DNA from: Lachnospiraceae bacterium
Lineage (GTDB): Bacteria > Bacillota > Clostridia > Lachnospirales > Lachnospiraceae
Direction: 5' to 3'
DNA length: 62,238 nucleotides
Assembly: GCA_028696165.1 (NCBI GenBank)
Contig: JAQVHQ010000013.1
Coordinates: 1-62,238 of the forward strand
Positions 18,148 to 27,304 of this stretch are shown here, one piece after another (position 1 is the first letter of the stretch; every line of letters begins with the position of its first letter). The position numbers were made by a program, and so were the translations under genes. The notes under the pieces were generated by a model. The model made no database searches, had not been told where the DNA came from, and was given only the letters and a program-made list of their open reading frames with translations.

Positions 18148-18303
18148 GATTAAACCCCCAGTTTCTTTTTGTCAAAACGAATATTTGAAATTCGTTTCGC
18201 TGTTTTTATAATCGCATAAGTGATATAGACATAGTATAACGTATGTGAGGATAAAAATCACTAGGAAGATTAATTTTAAAAATAATTTTCAAATAGGGGG
18301 CAT

Positions 18304-18717
18304 TTATTTGGAACTATTTACCCCAAGATAATCCATGAGAGCATTTTGAAATAATTTTGAACAATTCACACCACTTTCATCTGCCTGTGCTGCCAGCCAG
18401 GATGGAAGGGATAAGGTTTTCTTTACGAACCGGTTTCTAATACGCTCCCGTATGGGTGGCATGAATACACTTACTAAAACAGGTACTTGCTGTGAGGATA
18501 AAGACACATCTTTGATTGAAATGGGGGCAGGAATTGTCTCTTGATCTTGTTCCATTCCGAATAAGTGAAGTCCAAGAGCTTCCTTTGCATTTCTTAAAGC
18601 CATGTCTGTATCATCCTTATTTGCACATGGGTTGCATCCAGGCAAATCCGGAAAATCTATGCTGATACCATTCGATTCATAGGTAAATACAGCAATGTAT
18701 GAATAATAGTCTTTCAT
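18304..18717 (-). CDS. hicB: HicB family antitoxin
   Basis: Protein of 137 aa. The N-terminal HicB domain (about 1-60) has the partial RNase H-like fold pattern YIAVFTYESNGISIDFPDLPGC and the AKEALGLHL helix. The C-terminal part (about 95-135) is a DNA-binding helical tail with KKTLSLPSWLAAQADESGVNCSK cut into LPSWLA and FQNAL segments. It neutralises HicA and represses the pair's promoter. It lies 19 bp downstream of hicA in the same operon. Confidence 0.88.
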   Translation of the reverse strand: MKDYYSYIAVFTYESNGISIDFPDLPGCNPCANKDDTDMALRNAKEALGLHLFGMEQDQETIPAPISIKDVSLSSQQVPVLVSVFMPPIRERIRNRFVKKTLSLPSWLAAQADESGVNCSKLFQNALMDYLGVNSSK

Positions 18718-18736
18718 AATGGGGAGCCTCCTTTAA

Positions 18737-18934
18737 TTAATCAAATAAGATACCAGATTGTTTCGATATACTTTTTAATGTCCCAATGGGAATATCCTTC
18801 TTGGGATGTGTAATAGTTACGCGACCCTTGTGTTCTGGATGCTTGAATTGGTGGTGGTCACCGTCACAGCAAACTTCGTGCCATCCATGAGCTTTTAGAA
18901 GTTTTATGACTTGTCTAGATGAGTAACTTTTCAA
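18737..18934 (-). CDS. hicA: HicA family mRNA interferase toxin
   Basis: Small protein of 65 aa with the double-stranded RNA-binding-like HicA fold: a SSRQVIKLLKAHGW helix, then GDHHQFKHP containing the catalytic histidine, and the KGRVTITHPKKDIPIGTL strand-turn. HicA toxins cut mRNA and stop growth until HicB binds. The start is TTG at 18934-18932, because AAAGGAG sits 8 bp upstream and no in-frame ATG follows it; a longer frame from 18979 has no ribosome site. hicA precedes hicB, the usual order. Confidence 0.85.
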   Translation of the reverse strand: MKSYSSRQVIKLLKAHGWHEVCCDGDHHQFKHPEHKGRVTITHPKKDIPIGTLKSISKQSGILFD

Positions 18935-19061
18935 TATTTCATCTCCTTTAATTATAATATGGTGAGAAATAAACGTCAATGAATATGTAATAAATTATGT
19001 ATTAAAAATAAAAGCCGAATGCTAATGACAGATATAGTGAGGGAATGTATAGGGGCAAAAT

Positions 19062-19136
19062 ATGAGTTTAGAAGATAAGATTAAGAAATCCATAAGAAAA
19101 TACAAAAAGAAGTATAAGAACAGTGGGGTAGAATAA
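19062..19136 (+). CDS. possible lysine-rich micropeptide
   Basis: A 24-codon frame (ATG 19062, TAA 19134) with AGGGG 6-7 bp before the ATG. The peptide is highly basic, with Lys in nearly half the positions, and is predicted helical. It lies between hicA and the VanZ-like gene. It may be chance; only conservation would support it. Confidence 0.2.
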   Translation: MSLEDKIKKSIRKYKKKYKNSGVE

Positions 19137-19171
19137 AAGAAACAAAAAGAATCAAGGAGAGGTAGGGGAAT

Positions 19172-19810
19172 ATGCAGATATTAGGAAGAGATTTACTGAT
19201 TAGCCTTGGAATAATGATATTATGTATAGGGATTTGTTATAGAAAACCGGAAAAAAATCTGGTTTGGAAATATGTAGGAATACTGGTGCTTACGCTTATG
19301 ATGGGCATTATCTTTTCTTTAACAGGAGTAACCCCATTAAGCGGATTTCACACAGAGATTCATCTGAGAGAAATAGCCTGGATACCATTTCAAGGAATGA
19401 TTGAGATGCTTCAAGGTGGAATAAGCATGTATGCGATTATTAATCTGGGAGGAAATCTATTAATGTTTTTCCCGGTAGGTTTTCTGTTCCCACTCTTATG
19501 GGAACGTTTTCGAAGCATGAAAAAGACGGTATGTACAGGATTTTTAATCTCACTAATGATAGAGTGCAGCCAGCTATTCCTGGCAAGAGGAACCGACGTA
19601 GATGATTTGATACTAAATACATTAGGAACCTTGCTGGGATATGGATGTTACCGGCTCTTTGTCCGAATCATGCCGCGTTTCAGTCAAAAATTCCAGTTGC
19701 TAAAGCATAATCTGGCAAATTATATATTACCAGTATTATGCGTAGCGATTCCATATATAACCGTAGTTTTACTGGGATTCTATGATCGTGCGAAGATATT
19801 TCTTCCCTAA
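19172..19810 (+). CDS. VanZ-like family membrane protein
   Basis: Protein of 212 aa with about five membrane segments and the VanZ-family core NLGGNLLMFFPVGFLFPLLW, ISLMIECSQLF and GTDVDDLILNTLGTLLGY. Its relatives include VanZ, which lowers teicoplanin binding, but most members have no known function. AAGGAGAGG lies upstream of the ATG. It converges with maf, whose 3' end is 14 bp away, with no obvious terminator between. Confidence 0.82.
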   Translation: MQILGRDLLISLGIMILCIGICYRKPEKNLVWKYVGILVLTLMMGIIFSLTGVTPLSGFHTEIHLREIAWIPFQGMIEMLQGGISMYAIINLGGNLLMFFPVGFLFPLLWERFRSMKKTVCTGFLISLMIECSQLFLARGTDVDDLILNTLGTLLGYGCYRLFVRIMPRFSQKFQLLKHNLANYILPVLCVAIPYITVVLLGFYDRAKIFLP

Positions 19811-19824
19811 ATCTCTTTCACTAT

Positions 19825-20403
19825 TTAACCCGGAAAAACAGAAGTGCGAAGAATTTGATACAAGTGACCCACCGGAAGGCCTACAACATTATAATAATCT
19901 CCATCAATCCGTTTTATATATCTGGCAAAATATCCTTGAATACCATAAGCACCCGCCTTATCCAGCGGGTCACCAGTACGTACATAATCTTCAATCTCAT
20001 TCACACTCATAGGAAAACAGGATACATCCGTAGCTTCCACAAATCCATCCACCCGTTCCCCATCACAGCCCTTCCATATAACAGAAACACCAGTATACAC
20101 AGTATGCGTCCGCCCCTGCAGCATCTGCAGCATCCGAACCGCATCCCGGGAATCCTTAGGCTTCCCCAAAATCACCCCATCAAAAGTAACAATCGTATCT
20201 GCTCCAATAACAACAGAATCCACCGGTGCCCCCAAAGCCACCTCGCTAGCCTTCTGCAAAGCCAATTCCGCCACAACCTCCGAGGGAACACTCTTACTAA
20301 TACACTCATCCCCCAAAGCCGGCACTACCCGAAAAGACAAACCAATCTGCTCCAACAACTCCCGTCGCCTCGGCGACCCCGAAGCTAAAATAATCTCCGT
20401 CAT
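19825..20403 (-). CDS. maf: Maf family nucleotide pyrophosphatase
   Basis: Protein of 192 aa with the family motifs ILASGSPRRRELL, GADTIV and the DAYGIQG-like segment AGAYGIQGYFA. Maf proteins hydrolyse non-canonical or methylated nucleoside triphosphates (dTTP/UTP type), limiting misincorporation, and were first linked to septum formation. It stands alone on the minus strand downstream of recQ, with a 141-bp gap that shows no other gene. Confidence 0.92.
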   Translation of the reverse strand: MTEIILASGSPRRRELLEQIGLSFRVVPALGDECISKSVPSEVVAELALQKASEVALGAPVDSVVIGADTIVTFDGVILGKPKDSRDAVRMLQMLQGRTHTVYTGVSVIWKGCDGERVDGFVEATDVSCFPMSVNEIEDYVRTGDPLDKAGAYGIQGYFARYIKRIDGDYYNVVGLPVGHLYQILRTSVFPG

Positions 20404-20544
20404 ATTCTAATCCTCCATTTTAAAATCACAATTACACTGTAAATCAATCAACGCACCCGCGCTGCCACTCCGTCCCAATGCCTTGAGGCTTTTCACTCCC
20501 ATCGTCGCCAAAAACCAGCAGCCCGGCAGAGTCCCCTTTCTCCA

Positions 20545-22392
20545 CTACCGAGTCAAAACCCTCAAAAAATCCTCTCCATATCTTTCATATTTCACTTCTC
20601 CAACCCCAGATACCTCCAACATCTCTTCCTTACTGGAAGGATGCAGCACACACATCTGCGTAAGTGTCTTATCAGAGAAAATCAAATAAGGAGGAACCCC
20701 TGCCTTCTTAGCCAGTTCCATACGAAGCTCACGAAGCTTCTCGAACAAATCCCGATCCACATCATCCAGAGATGCCACAGCCTTACTGACTCTCGCCTTA
20801 CCAGCCGCTTTCTTGCTATCCTTACTGACAGGTTCATATTCCTTAGCCATTTTCATGGTAACAGTCACATCACTGTCCCCGTCCAGAAGCTCTTTTGCAT
20901 TTACACCGAGTTTTACAACAGCATATTCACCGGTGGTAAGAATCAGGTAATCATTTAAAATAAGATGGTTTATCATCTGCCGCAGACGAGGAATGGTCAG
21001 ATGAGCCAGTTTTCCATAATGAACATTTTCATCCATTCTGCATCGTTTTACTTTAGCGTTATTACTTCCTCGTAAAGTGTCCACAATGAGCGTCATTCCA
21101 TATCGTTCATGGCTTTCACGGATGCAGCCAAGAATCTCTAAGGCTGGTTCTGTGATATCAATGGTGTCAAACTGCGTCAGGCAGTTAGAACAGTTTCCAC
21201 AATAATTATCACCATATTCGCCAAAATACATAAGAATATAAGAACGAAGACATTCATTAGTCATACAATAGAAGGTCATTTTCTTGAGCCGCTCCCGATC
21301 CCGCTCCTTTACCACTTCAAGTTCTTCATCAGATAATTCGTTATTATCCATATTATTATCAATAAAAAACTGATTGGTAACTACATCCTGACCGCCATAG
21401 AGCAGGATACATTTGGCAGGTTCACCATCACGACCGGCTCTTCCGGCTTCCTGATAATAGCTTTCGATATTCTTGGGCATATTATAATGGATGACGTAGC
21501 GGACATTGGACTTATCAATACCCATTCCAAAAGCATTAGTAGCCACCATGATAGGCTTTACATCATAGATAAAATCTTCCTGATTGTGCTTCCTTTCATA
21601 ATCCGAAAGCCCTGCGTGATATCGGGTGACCGGCAGTCCTTCTTTTACCAGATTCTCACATACTTCTTCCACGGCTTTTCTGGAAATACAGTAGATGATA
21701 CCACTTTGTCCATCAAATTCGTGTACGTGTTTTAATAGCGCCTGGTATTTATCTTTTGGCTTTTCTACTGCAAAAAATAAATTCTTCCGGTCAAATCCAG
21801 TAGTAATAACAGTTGGATTATTAAGCTGCAGTATACAGACCATATCCTCTTTTACTGTTTTGGTTGCAGTGGCAGTAAAAGCACTGACCACCGGACGGTG
21901 GGGGAGTGCATGGATAAAATTAGTGATTTTTAAGTAACTTGGTCGAAAATCCTGGCCCCACTGGGATACACAGTGCGCTTCGTCCACACTGACCATGGAT
22001 ATGTTAACCTGCATGGCAAATGCAAGAAATTCCGCAGTATCTAAGCGTTCCGGCGCTACATAGATAATCTGATATCGTCCTTCTTTTGCATAACGCAGGG
22101 CAGTAAGATACTGATTATAGCTAAGAGAACTATTCAAATAAGCTGCATGGATGCCCGCCTGATTCAGCGCTTCGACCTGGTCTTTCATAAGAGAGATGAG
22201 AGGAGATATAACAAGGGTAATGCCTTCCATCATAAGTGCCGGAAGTTGGTAACAGATGGATTTTCCGGCGCCGGTAGGCATGATACCTAAAGTATCGTGT
22301 CCGGATAGGATACTGTCGATTAAGGTTTCTTGCCCTTCACGGAATTCACTGTATCCAAAGTATTGCTTTAATAGCTTGTATTTATCTTTCAA
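20545..22392 (-). CDS. recQ: ATP-dependent DNA helicase RecQ
   Basis: 3'-5' helicase of 615 aa for recombination and repair. It has Walker A GIMPTGAGKS, the Walker B box DEAH, motif IV-VI features such as ATNAFGMGIDKSNVRYVIHYNMP and QEAGRAGRDG. A RecQ zinc-binding region follows with four cysteines (CMTNEC, CGNCSNC near 370-400), then a winged helix (RQC) and a C-terminal HRDC domain (about 530-612). It is full length. AGGA precedes the ATG. It is probably monocistronic. Confidence 0.95.
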   Translation of the reverse strand: MKDKYKLLKQYFGYSEFREGQETLIDSILSGHDTLGIMPTGAGKSICYQLPALMMEGITLVISPLISLMKDQVEALNQAGIHAAYLNSSLSYNQYLTALRYAKEGRYQIIYVAPERLDTAEFLAFAMQVNISMVSVDEAHCVSQWGQDFRPSYLKITNFIHALPHRPVVSAFTATATKTVKEDMVCILQLNNPTVITTGFDRKNLFFAVEKPKDKYQALLKHVHEFDGQSGIIYCISRKAVEEVCENLVKEGLPVTRYHAGLSDYERKHNQEDFIYDVKPIMVATNAFGMGIDKSNVRYVIHYNMPKNIESYYQEAGRAGRDGEPAKCILLYGGQDVVTNQFFIDNNMDNNELSDEELEVVKERDRERLKKMTFYCMTNECLRSYILMYFGEYGDNYCGNCSNCLTQFDTIDITEPALEILGCIRESHERYGMTLIVDTLRGSNNAKVKRCRMDENVHYGKLAHLTIPRLRQMINHLILNDYLILTTGEYAVVKLGVNAKELLDGDSDVTVTMKMAKEYEPVSKDSKKAAGKARVSKAVASLDDVDRDLFEKLRELRMELAKKAGVPPYLIFSDKTLTQMCVLHPSSKEEMLEVSGVGEVKYERYGEDFLRVLTR

Positions 22393-22588
22393 TGGATGTT
22401 AGTCCTTTCTTTTGTGTATTTTCTTTTGTTTTATGGGAGCTTATATTTCAGATCCATTTATATTAGAATCATTTATCCTGTCAGATAGTCTGATTTTACA
22501 TCAATTACATGAAATAGGAAATAGATATTTAGAAATATAATACTTTTTTTAGAAAATTGTAATCAGGGATAATCAACTCTGGTTTTTA

Positions 22589-22617
22589 TTGCGGGAGAGG
22601 TAAAAAAAGAGTATAAT
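22589..22617 (+). promoter_or_regulatory. promoter of the lacI-type gene
   Basis: TTGCGG (22589-22594) and TATAAT (22612-22617) are separated by exactly 17 bp, 43 bp before the start codon. Confidence 0.7.
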
Positions 22618-22630
22618 TTGGTAAAAAGAA

Positions 22631-22645
22631 ACTAAAATATTTAGT
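22631..22645 (+). promoter_or_regulatory. candidate auto-operator of the LacI-type regulator
   Basis: ACTAAA-ATA-TTTAGT is a perfect 6-bp inverted repeat just downstream of the lacI -10 box, overlapping the expected transcript start. It shares TTTAGT with the sites before the downstream symporter gene. Confidence 0.55.
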
Positions 22646-22659
22646 AAGGGAGTGATTAT

Positions 22660-23685
22660 ATGGCTACTTTAAAGGATATTGCCAGTCTGGTAAATGTGTC
22701 ACAGGCTACGGTTTCCAGGGTTTTGAACCGGGATTCCAGCCTTAGTGTCACAGCGGAAACCAGAGAAAAGATTCTGCGGGCGGCTGAAGAATTGGGATAT
22801 AGGAAAGTGGGGCAGCGCTACAGTGAGGACGTGCAGCCGGAGACTATTAAACGAATCGGTATTGCGCAGATGTTTGAACTAAAAGAACAGTTAGAAGATG
22901 TGTATTATCTTCTTATGAAAAATATAGTGGAAGAAGAGTGCTTTTCCAAGCAATTTATTACTGTCAGTATGTTTCGCAATGAAGATCGCAGATTCGTAAT
23001 AAACGATGAGCAGAAATTAGACGGGATTATTGCCATCGGACGTTTTACTTTAGGTGAGATTGCCAGTTTCCATGAGTATACAGACAATATTGTGTTTTTG
23101 GATTCATCTCCGGATGAGTTAAAGTATTTTAGTATTGTTCCAAACTATCATATGGCAGTACGTGCAGCTATGAAGTATTTTAGGGATAACAGACATGAGA
23201 AGATTGCTTATGTTGGCAGCTGCTATACCTTCGGCAGTACGAAAGATATTACCATGGATCCAAGATTTTATTACTATAAAGCAGCTATGAACAGTCAGGG
23301 GAACTATGATGAAAATCTGATTATTGATTGTGAGATGAAAGCGCAGAGTGGCTATGAGCAGATGAAAAAGTTTCTGGATTCAGGGAAAGAACACCCTACA
23401 GCGCTTTTTATTGCCAGTGATACAATCGCACCAGGCATTATCAATGCGTTAAAAGAAAGGAATCTGGTGATTCCGGAAGATATCAGTGTGATTACATTTA
23501 ATAATACGAATCTATCAGAGTTTTCCAATCCGCCGCTTACATCTATAGAAGTCTTTATGCGGGAGAGCGTAAAATCTTCGATTACCTGTATGGAACTATT
23601 ATGGGAAGATAAGCAGTGTGCGAAAAAGATAGTAGTGCCTTGTGATCTGGTAAAAAGAGAAAGCGTAAAAGTTTTAGTAAAATAA
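22660..23685 (+). CDS. LacI/GalR family transcriptional regulator
   Basis: Repressor of 341 aa. The N-terminal helix-turn-helix reads TLKDIASLVNVSQATVSRVLN, cut here as IASLVNVSQATVSRVLN, followed by the hinge helix EKILRAAEELGYRK. A periplasmic-binding-like sugar domain follows (about 65-340), with IVPNYHM, KIAYVG and FIASDTIAPGIINAL segments. It precedes a GPH symporter and a GH42 beta-galactosidase, and TTTAGTAAA-type sites occur before both itself and the symporter. It most likely represses this galactoside operon and itself, with a galactoside or galactose as inducer. Confidence 0.9.
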   Translation: MATLKDIASLVNVSQATVSRVLNRDSSLSVTAETREKILRAAEELGYRKVGQRYSEDVQPETIKRIGIAQMFELKEQLEDVYYLLMKNIVEEECFSKQFITVSMFRNEDRRFVINDEQKLDGIIAIGRFTLGEIASFHEYTDNIVFLDSSPDELKYFSIVPNYHMAVRAAMKYFRDNRHEKIAYVGSCYTFGSTKDITMDPRFYYYKAAMNSQGNYDENLIIDCEMKAQSGYEQMKKFLDSGKEHPTALFIASDTIAPGIINALKERNLVIPEDISVITFNNTNLSEFSNPPLTSIEVFMRESVKSSITCMELLWEDKQCAKKIVVPCDLVKRESVKVLVK

Positions 23686-23724
23686 TAAAAGTTTAGTAAA
23701 TAAATTATTGACTTTTAGTAAAAT
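23672..23724 (+). promoter_or_regulatory. three phased TTTAGTAAA operator-like sites
   Basis: TTTAGTAAA-containing sites begin at 23672 (TTTTAGTAAAA, overlapping the lacI stop), 23692 and 23713 (TTTTAGTAAAAT). Their spacing is 20 and 21 bp, two helical turns. The last lies inside the promoter spacer of the symporter operon. A fourth, inverted copy (TTACTAAAA, 23836-23844) overlaps the symporter ribosome site. They are the likely LacI-type regulator sites. Confidence 0.6.
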
Positions 23725-23736
23725 AAATGGTATTAT
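23708..23736 (+). promoter_or_regulatory. promoter of the GPH symporter-GH42 operon
   Basis: TTGACT (23708-23713) and TATTAT (23731-23736) are 17 bp apart, and the spacer carries an operator-like TTTTAGTAAAAT. A repressor bound there would block RNA polymerase. Confidence 0.75.
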
Positions 23737-23854
23737 TCTTTTAGAATCAACAACGAGGACGTGAAATACAAAGAATTTCAGACATTTGAGCATGAAATGT
23801 TGAGGAAAACCCCGGGGAAACGAAAAGTAAAATTATTACTAAAAGGAGAAAATC

Positions 23855-25204
23855 ATGAATAAGTTAAGCTGGAAGTCAAAATTAAGTTTTGGTATCGGAG
23901 CGTTTGGTAAAGATGCGGTGTATGCGATTGTATCTACTTTCCTGATGTTTTATCTGACGGATGTGCGTATGGTAGCCCCTGCTTTTGTAGGAACCCTGTT
24001 TTTAGTAGCAAGAATATGGGATGCATTTAATGATCCTTTCATGGGCATGGTGGTAGACAACACCAAAAGCCGCTGGGGTAAGTTCCGTCCCTGGATTTTA
24101 GTCGGAACAATTTTAAATGCAGTAGTACTTATTTTCCTGTTTTTAAATATCGATATGGCAGGTTCGTCTTATAAGATTTATTGTTCAATTTTCTACATCT
24201 TATGGGGTATGACGTATACCGTAATGGATATTCCATACTGGTCTATGGTTCCGGCTATGACAGATGACGAAAATGAAAGAAGTCAGATTTCAGCTATTCC
24301 AAGATTATTTGCAAGTTTTGCATGGTTAGTAGTAGGTTCTTTTGGATTGTTCTTTGTTGCTAAATTAGGTAATGGAAATGACATGCAGGGATTCTCAAGA
24401 TTTGCAATCGCAATCAGTGTAATCTTTGTCATTGCCTCAATCCTTACAGTTATCAATGTGAGAGAGAAAGTAGTCACTCAGAACGCAGAGAAAACAACTG
24501 TAAAACAGATGATTCGTGTACTTTTTGAGAATGATCAGGTAAAAGTTATATTAGGAATTGCATTATTCTTCAATGTAGCTTATCAGTTATCCAACAGTTT
24601 TGCTTTGTACTACTTTAGTTATGTAATTGGAAATAAAGCATTGTTTGCAACTTATACAGGTGTTGCAGGTGTGGCTCAGATGGTAGCATTAGCAGCATTC
24701 CCGAAGATTTCTGAAAAAATCGGAAGAGGAAAAGCATTCTTACTGGCAAGTTTCCTTCCTGTAGTTGGATTTATCTTACTTTTACTTTGTGGATTTATAC
24801 TGCCGGGAAGCATCATCATGGTTGGTGTCTGCAGCGCAGTTGTTAATATCGGAATTGGTTTTATGCTTGTACTCATTACGGTTATGCTCGCTGATGTAGT
24901 TGACTATGGAGAGTATAAATTGGGCACAAGAAATGAAAGTATTCTGTTCTCGATGCAGACTTTCATCGTTAAATTTGCAGGTGCATTCAGTGGATTTGTA
25001 AGTGGTATTGGTCTGACTTTAATCGGATATGTGCCAAATGAGGCTCAGGCTCCTCATACGATTATCGGAATGAGAATTATCATGATTGCTCTTCCGGCAC
25101 TGTTATCCTTCTTATGTTTTGTGATTTACAAGAAAGGTTACCGTCTGACAGCAGAGTTCTGCAGAAAGATGATGCAGGAACTCAGAACAAGAAAGGAACA
25201 GTAA
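23855..25204 (+). CDS. GPH-family sugar:cation symporter (MelB/LacS-like)
   Basis: Transporter of 449 aa with about 12 membrane segments. The glycoside-pentoside-hexuronide family signature is clear: FGKDAVYAIVSTFLMFYLTD, then DAFNDPFMGMVVDNTKSRWGKFRPW, with the family's aspartates in helix II and IV positions, and DVVDYGEYKLGTRNES later. There is no C-terminal IIA-like domain, so it is MelB-like rather than LacS-fused. It imports a galactoside with Na+ or H+. The gene precedes a GH42 beta-galactosidase by only 4 bp, so the imported sugar is probably a beta-galactoside. Confidence 0.88.
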   Translation: MNKLSWKSKLSFGIGAFGKDAVYAIVSTFLMFYLTDVRMVAPAFVGTLFLVARIWDAFNDPFMGMVVDNTKSRWGKFRPWILVGTILNAVVLIFLFLNIDMAGSSYKIYCSIFYILWGMTYTVMDIPYWSMVPAMTDDENERSQISAIPRLFASFAWLVVGSFGLFFVAKLGNGNDMQGFSRFAIAISVIFVIASILTVINVREKVVTQNAEKTTVKQMIRVLFENDQVKVILGIALFFNVAYQLSNSFALYYFSYVIGNKALFATYTGVAGVAQMVALAAFPKISEKIGRGKAFLLASFLPVVGFILLLLCGFILPGSIIMVGVCSAVVNIGIGFMLVLITVMLADVVDYGEYKLGTRNESILFSMQTFIVKFAGAFSGFVSGIGLTLIGYVPNEAQAPHTIIGMRIIMIALPALLSFLCFVIYKKGYRLTAEFCRKMMQELRTRKEQ

Positions 25205-25208
25205 GCGT

Positions 25209-27170
25209 ATGTGGTTGGGTGTAGATTATTATCCGGAACAGTGGGATGCTGCCATGTTAGAGGCAGATTTAGATAATATATTGGAATTGGGATGTAATGT
25301 GATTCGAATCGGAGAATTTTCCTGGCATATGATGGAGCCAGTGGAAGGACAGTATGATTTCTCCTATTTTGACAGGGTTATTGAAAAAGCAAAGGAAAAA
25401 GGTCTGCATGTAATCATGGGAACGCCTACAGCGACGATTCCGGCATGGCTGGCTAAGAAATATCCGGAAGTTTTATCTGAGTTTGAAAATGGTACAAAGA
25501 GATCATTCGGGGGCAGACATGTATATTGTTTCAACAGCCCTATCCTTTATACCTATTCAGATCGAATTATTACAGCATTGGTAAATCACTATAAAGACGA
25601 AGAGTCCATAGTGGCATGGCAGATTGATAATGAATTTGGTCATGAGGGCAGTGATGTATGTTACTGTAAACAGTGTCAGTTAGAATTTCAGGAATATCTT
25701 CGAATTAAGTTCAAGGGTGATATCAATCAGTTAAATGATACCTATGGAACTACATTCTGGTCACAGGAATATAATGAATTTGAAGAAATACCAACACCGA
25801 TGGAGACGATTACTACTCATAATCCGGCACTGCGTCTGGATTGGGAACGTTTCCGCAGTCAGAGTGTAGTTAATTTTGCACAGTTTCAGGTAAAAATTAT
25901 CCGCAATATAATTCCGGATGCCCAGGTGATTCATGATTTCCCGGGGGGCGGAATGGATAAACATTGCGACTATTCGAAAATAGCAAAATGCCTTGATACA
26001 GTGGCTTATAATAATTATCCTGTATGGGGTGGACAAAAAGAACCGATTCTGCCTCACGAGATTGCTTTTGGTCTGGACTATATCAGAGGGTTAAAGAAAC
26101 AGAATTTCTGGATTACCGAAGCGATTATGGGAGCTCAGGGACATGATGTAACAGGCTTTCTGCCACGACCGAATCAGGCTAAGATGTGGTCTTATCAGGG
26201 AATGGCCAGAGGCTGCTCGTCACTTATGTATTTCCGCTATCGTGGCGGTACTAAGGGCGCAGAACAGTTTTGCTATGGAATCTTAGATGCAGATAATGTA
26301 AAAAGACGCAAATTCTTTGAGTTACAGAGTTTCTTTCAGGATGTGAAAAATTACAAGCCGGCACTGGATGCTCCGGTAAAGAGCCAGGTTGCTATGGTTT
26401 ATGATTATGATTCACTGGCGGCATTTCGAATTCAGAGACAGAGTATTCTTCTGGATTGTCAGGGGGAGATGAAGAAGCTGTACAAGCCTTTCTATGATGC
26501 CAATGTGATGGTAGATGTGATACCGGAAGATGCAGATTTCTCCGAATATAAGATATTGATACTTCCATTACTGATTATTGGAAAAGAAGAATTTAAAAAT
26601 CGTGTGAAGGCATATGTGGAAAATGGCGGAACAGTCATATTTACTTATAGAAATGCTGTAAAAGATGAGAATAACAACTTAACCTTAGGCAGTGTAATCC
26701 CTGTTGGCTATGATACTTTAGCCGGCGTAGCAGTAGAAGAGACAGAAAGTTTGCAGGATATCAATGCATTCCCTGTTCACGGATGCGGCATCTGCGAAGG
26801 ACAGGAAGGCTATGGCGGAGTGTTCCGCGATATGCTGGTGCCAAATGGTGCACAGGTACTCTATCGCTATGGAGATACTTTTTATAAGGAATACGCAGCA
26901 GTGACAAAGAATCAGTACAAGATGGGAACTGTATATTATCTGGGCTGTTCTTTGGATGAAGACACTCTGCGACAGCTTATGGGACGGATTATGTCCGATA
27001 ACCAGATAGAGCCTACGACAAGTGAAGAGGGTGTTGAGATTGTTTATCGCGGCGAAGGATTAGATCGTGTGAGAATCTTAATCAATCATAATGGATTTGC
27101 TGTACAGGCGGCCAATCAGTTATTAGAACCATACGAATGTAAAATAGAGAAATGTGATGGATTAGAATAA
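25209..27170 (+). CDS. GH42 beta-galactosidase (zinc-site type)
   Basis: Cytosolic glycoside hydrolase of 653 aa: a TIM barrel with acid/base E142 in WQIDNEFG and nucleophile E304 in WITEAIMG, a trimerisation beta/alpha domain (about 390-600) and a small C-terminal beta domain. Cysteines C107, C151, C153 and C156 match the four zinc ligands known from the Thermus A4 enzyme, so the metal site is intact. There is no signal peptide. It removes terminal beta-galactose from lactose or galacto-oligosaccharides. It is co-transcribed with the GPH symporter (4-bp gap; ribosome site in the symporter 3' end) and ends at a very strong terminator. Confidence 0.93.
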   Translation: MWLGVDYYPEQWDAAMLEADLDNILELGCNVIRIGEFSWHMMEPVEGQYDFSYFDRVIEKAKEKGLHVIMGTPTATIPAWLAKKYPEVLSEFENGTKRSFGGRHVYCFNSPILYTYSDRIITALVNHYKDEESIVAWQIDNEFGHEGSDVCYCKQCQLEFQEYLRIKFKGDINQLNDTYGTTFWSQEYNEFEEIPTPMETITTHNPALRLDWERFRSQSVVNFAQFQVKIIRNIIPDAQVIHDFPGGGMDKHCDYSKIAKCLDTVAYNNYPVWGGQKEPILPHEIAFGLDYIRGLKKQNFWITEAIMGAQGHDVTGFLPRPNQAKMWSYQGMARGCSSLMYFRYRGGTKGAEQFCYGILDADNVKRRKFFELQSFFQDVKNYKPALDAPVKSQVAMVYDYDSLAAFRIQRQSILLDCQGEMKKLYKPFYDANVMVDVIPEDADFSEYKILILPLLIIGKEEFKNRVKAYVENGGTVIFTYRNAVKDENNNLTLGSVIPVGYDTLAGVAVEETESLQDINAFPVHGCGICEGQEGYGGVFRDMLVPNGAQVLYRYGDTFYKEYAAVTKNQYKMGTVYYLGCSLDEDTLRQLMGRIMSDNQIEPTTSEEGVEIVYRGEGLDRVRILINHNGFAVQAANQLLEPYECKIEKCDGLE

Positions 27171-27173
27171 AAA

Positions 27174-27225
27174 TTAACGGAAAGCAGCAGGCGAAAACGG
27201 TTTTCGCCTGCTGCTTTCCGTTAAA
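27174..27225 (+). terminator. strong intrinsic terminator after GH42 operon
   Basis: A stem of about 20 bp (core GGAAAGCAGCAGGCGAAAAC) with a small loop, then TTAAAAAAT. The complementary strand also has T-rich flanks. Confidence 0.88.
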
Positions 27226-27230
27226 AAATA

Positions 27231-27258
27231 TTGCATTCAATGTGTAATATGTTATATT
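27231..27258 (+). promoter_or_regulatory. promoter of the AraC-type gene
   Basis: TTGCAT (27231-27236) and TATATT (27253-27258) with a 16-bp spacer, right after the upstream terminator and about 50 bp before the coding start. Confidence 0.5.
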
Positions 27259-27304
27259 GGTTAAGAAGTATTCAGAAGAGTAAGAATACCAATACCTATA
27301 ATAT

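Noticed and set aside
19855-20388. Plus-strand frame of 177 codons opposite maf
   Set aside because: Antisense of a well conserved Maf protein, with composition typical of a shadow frame.
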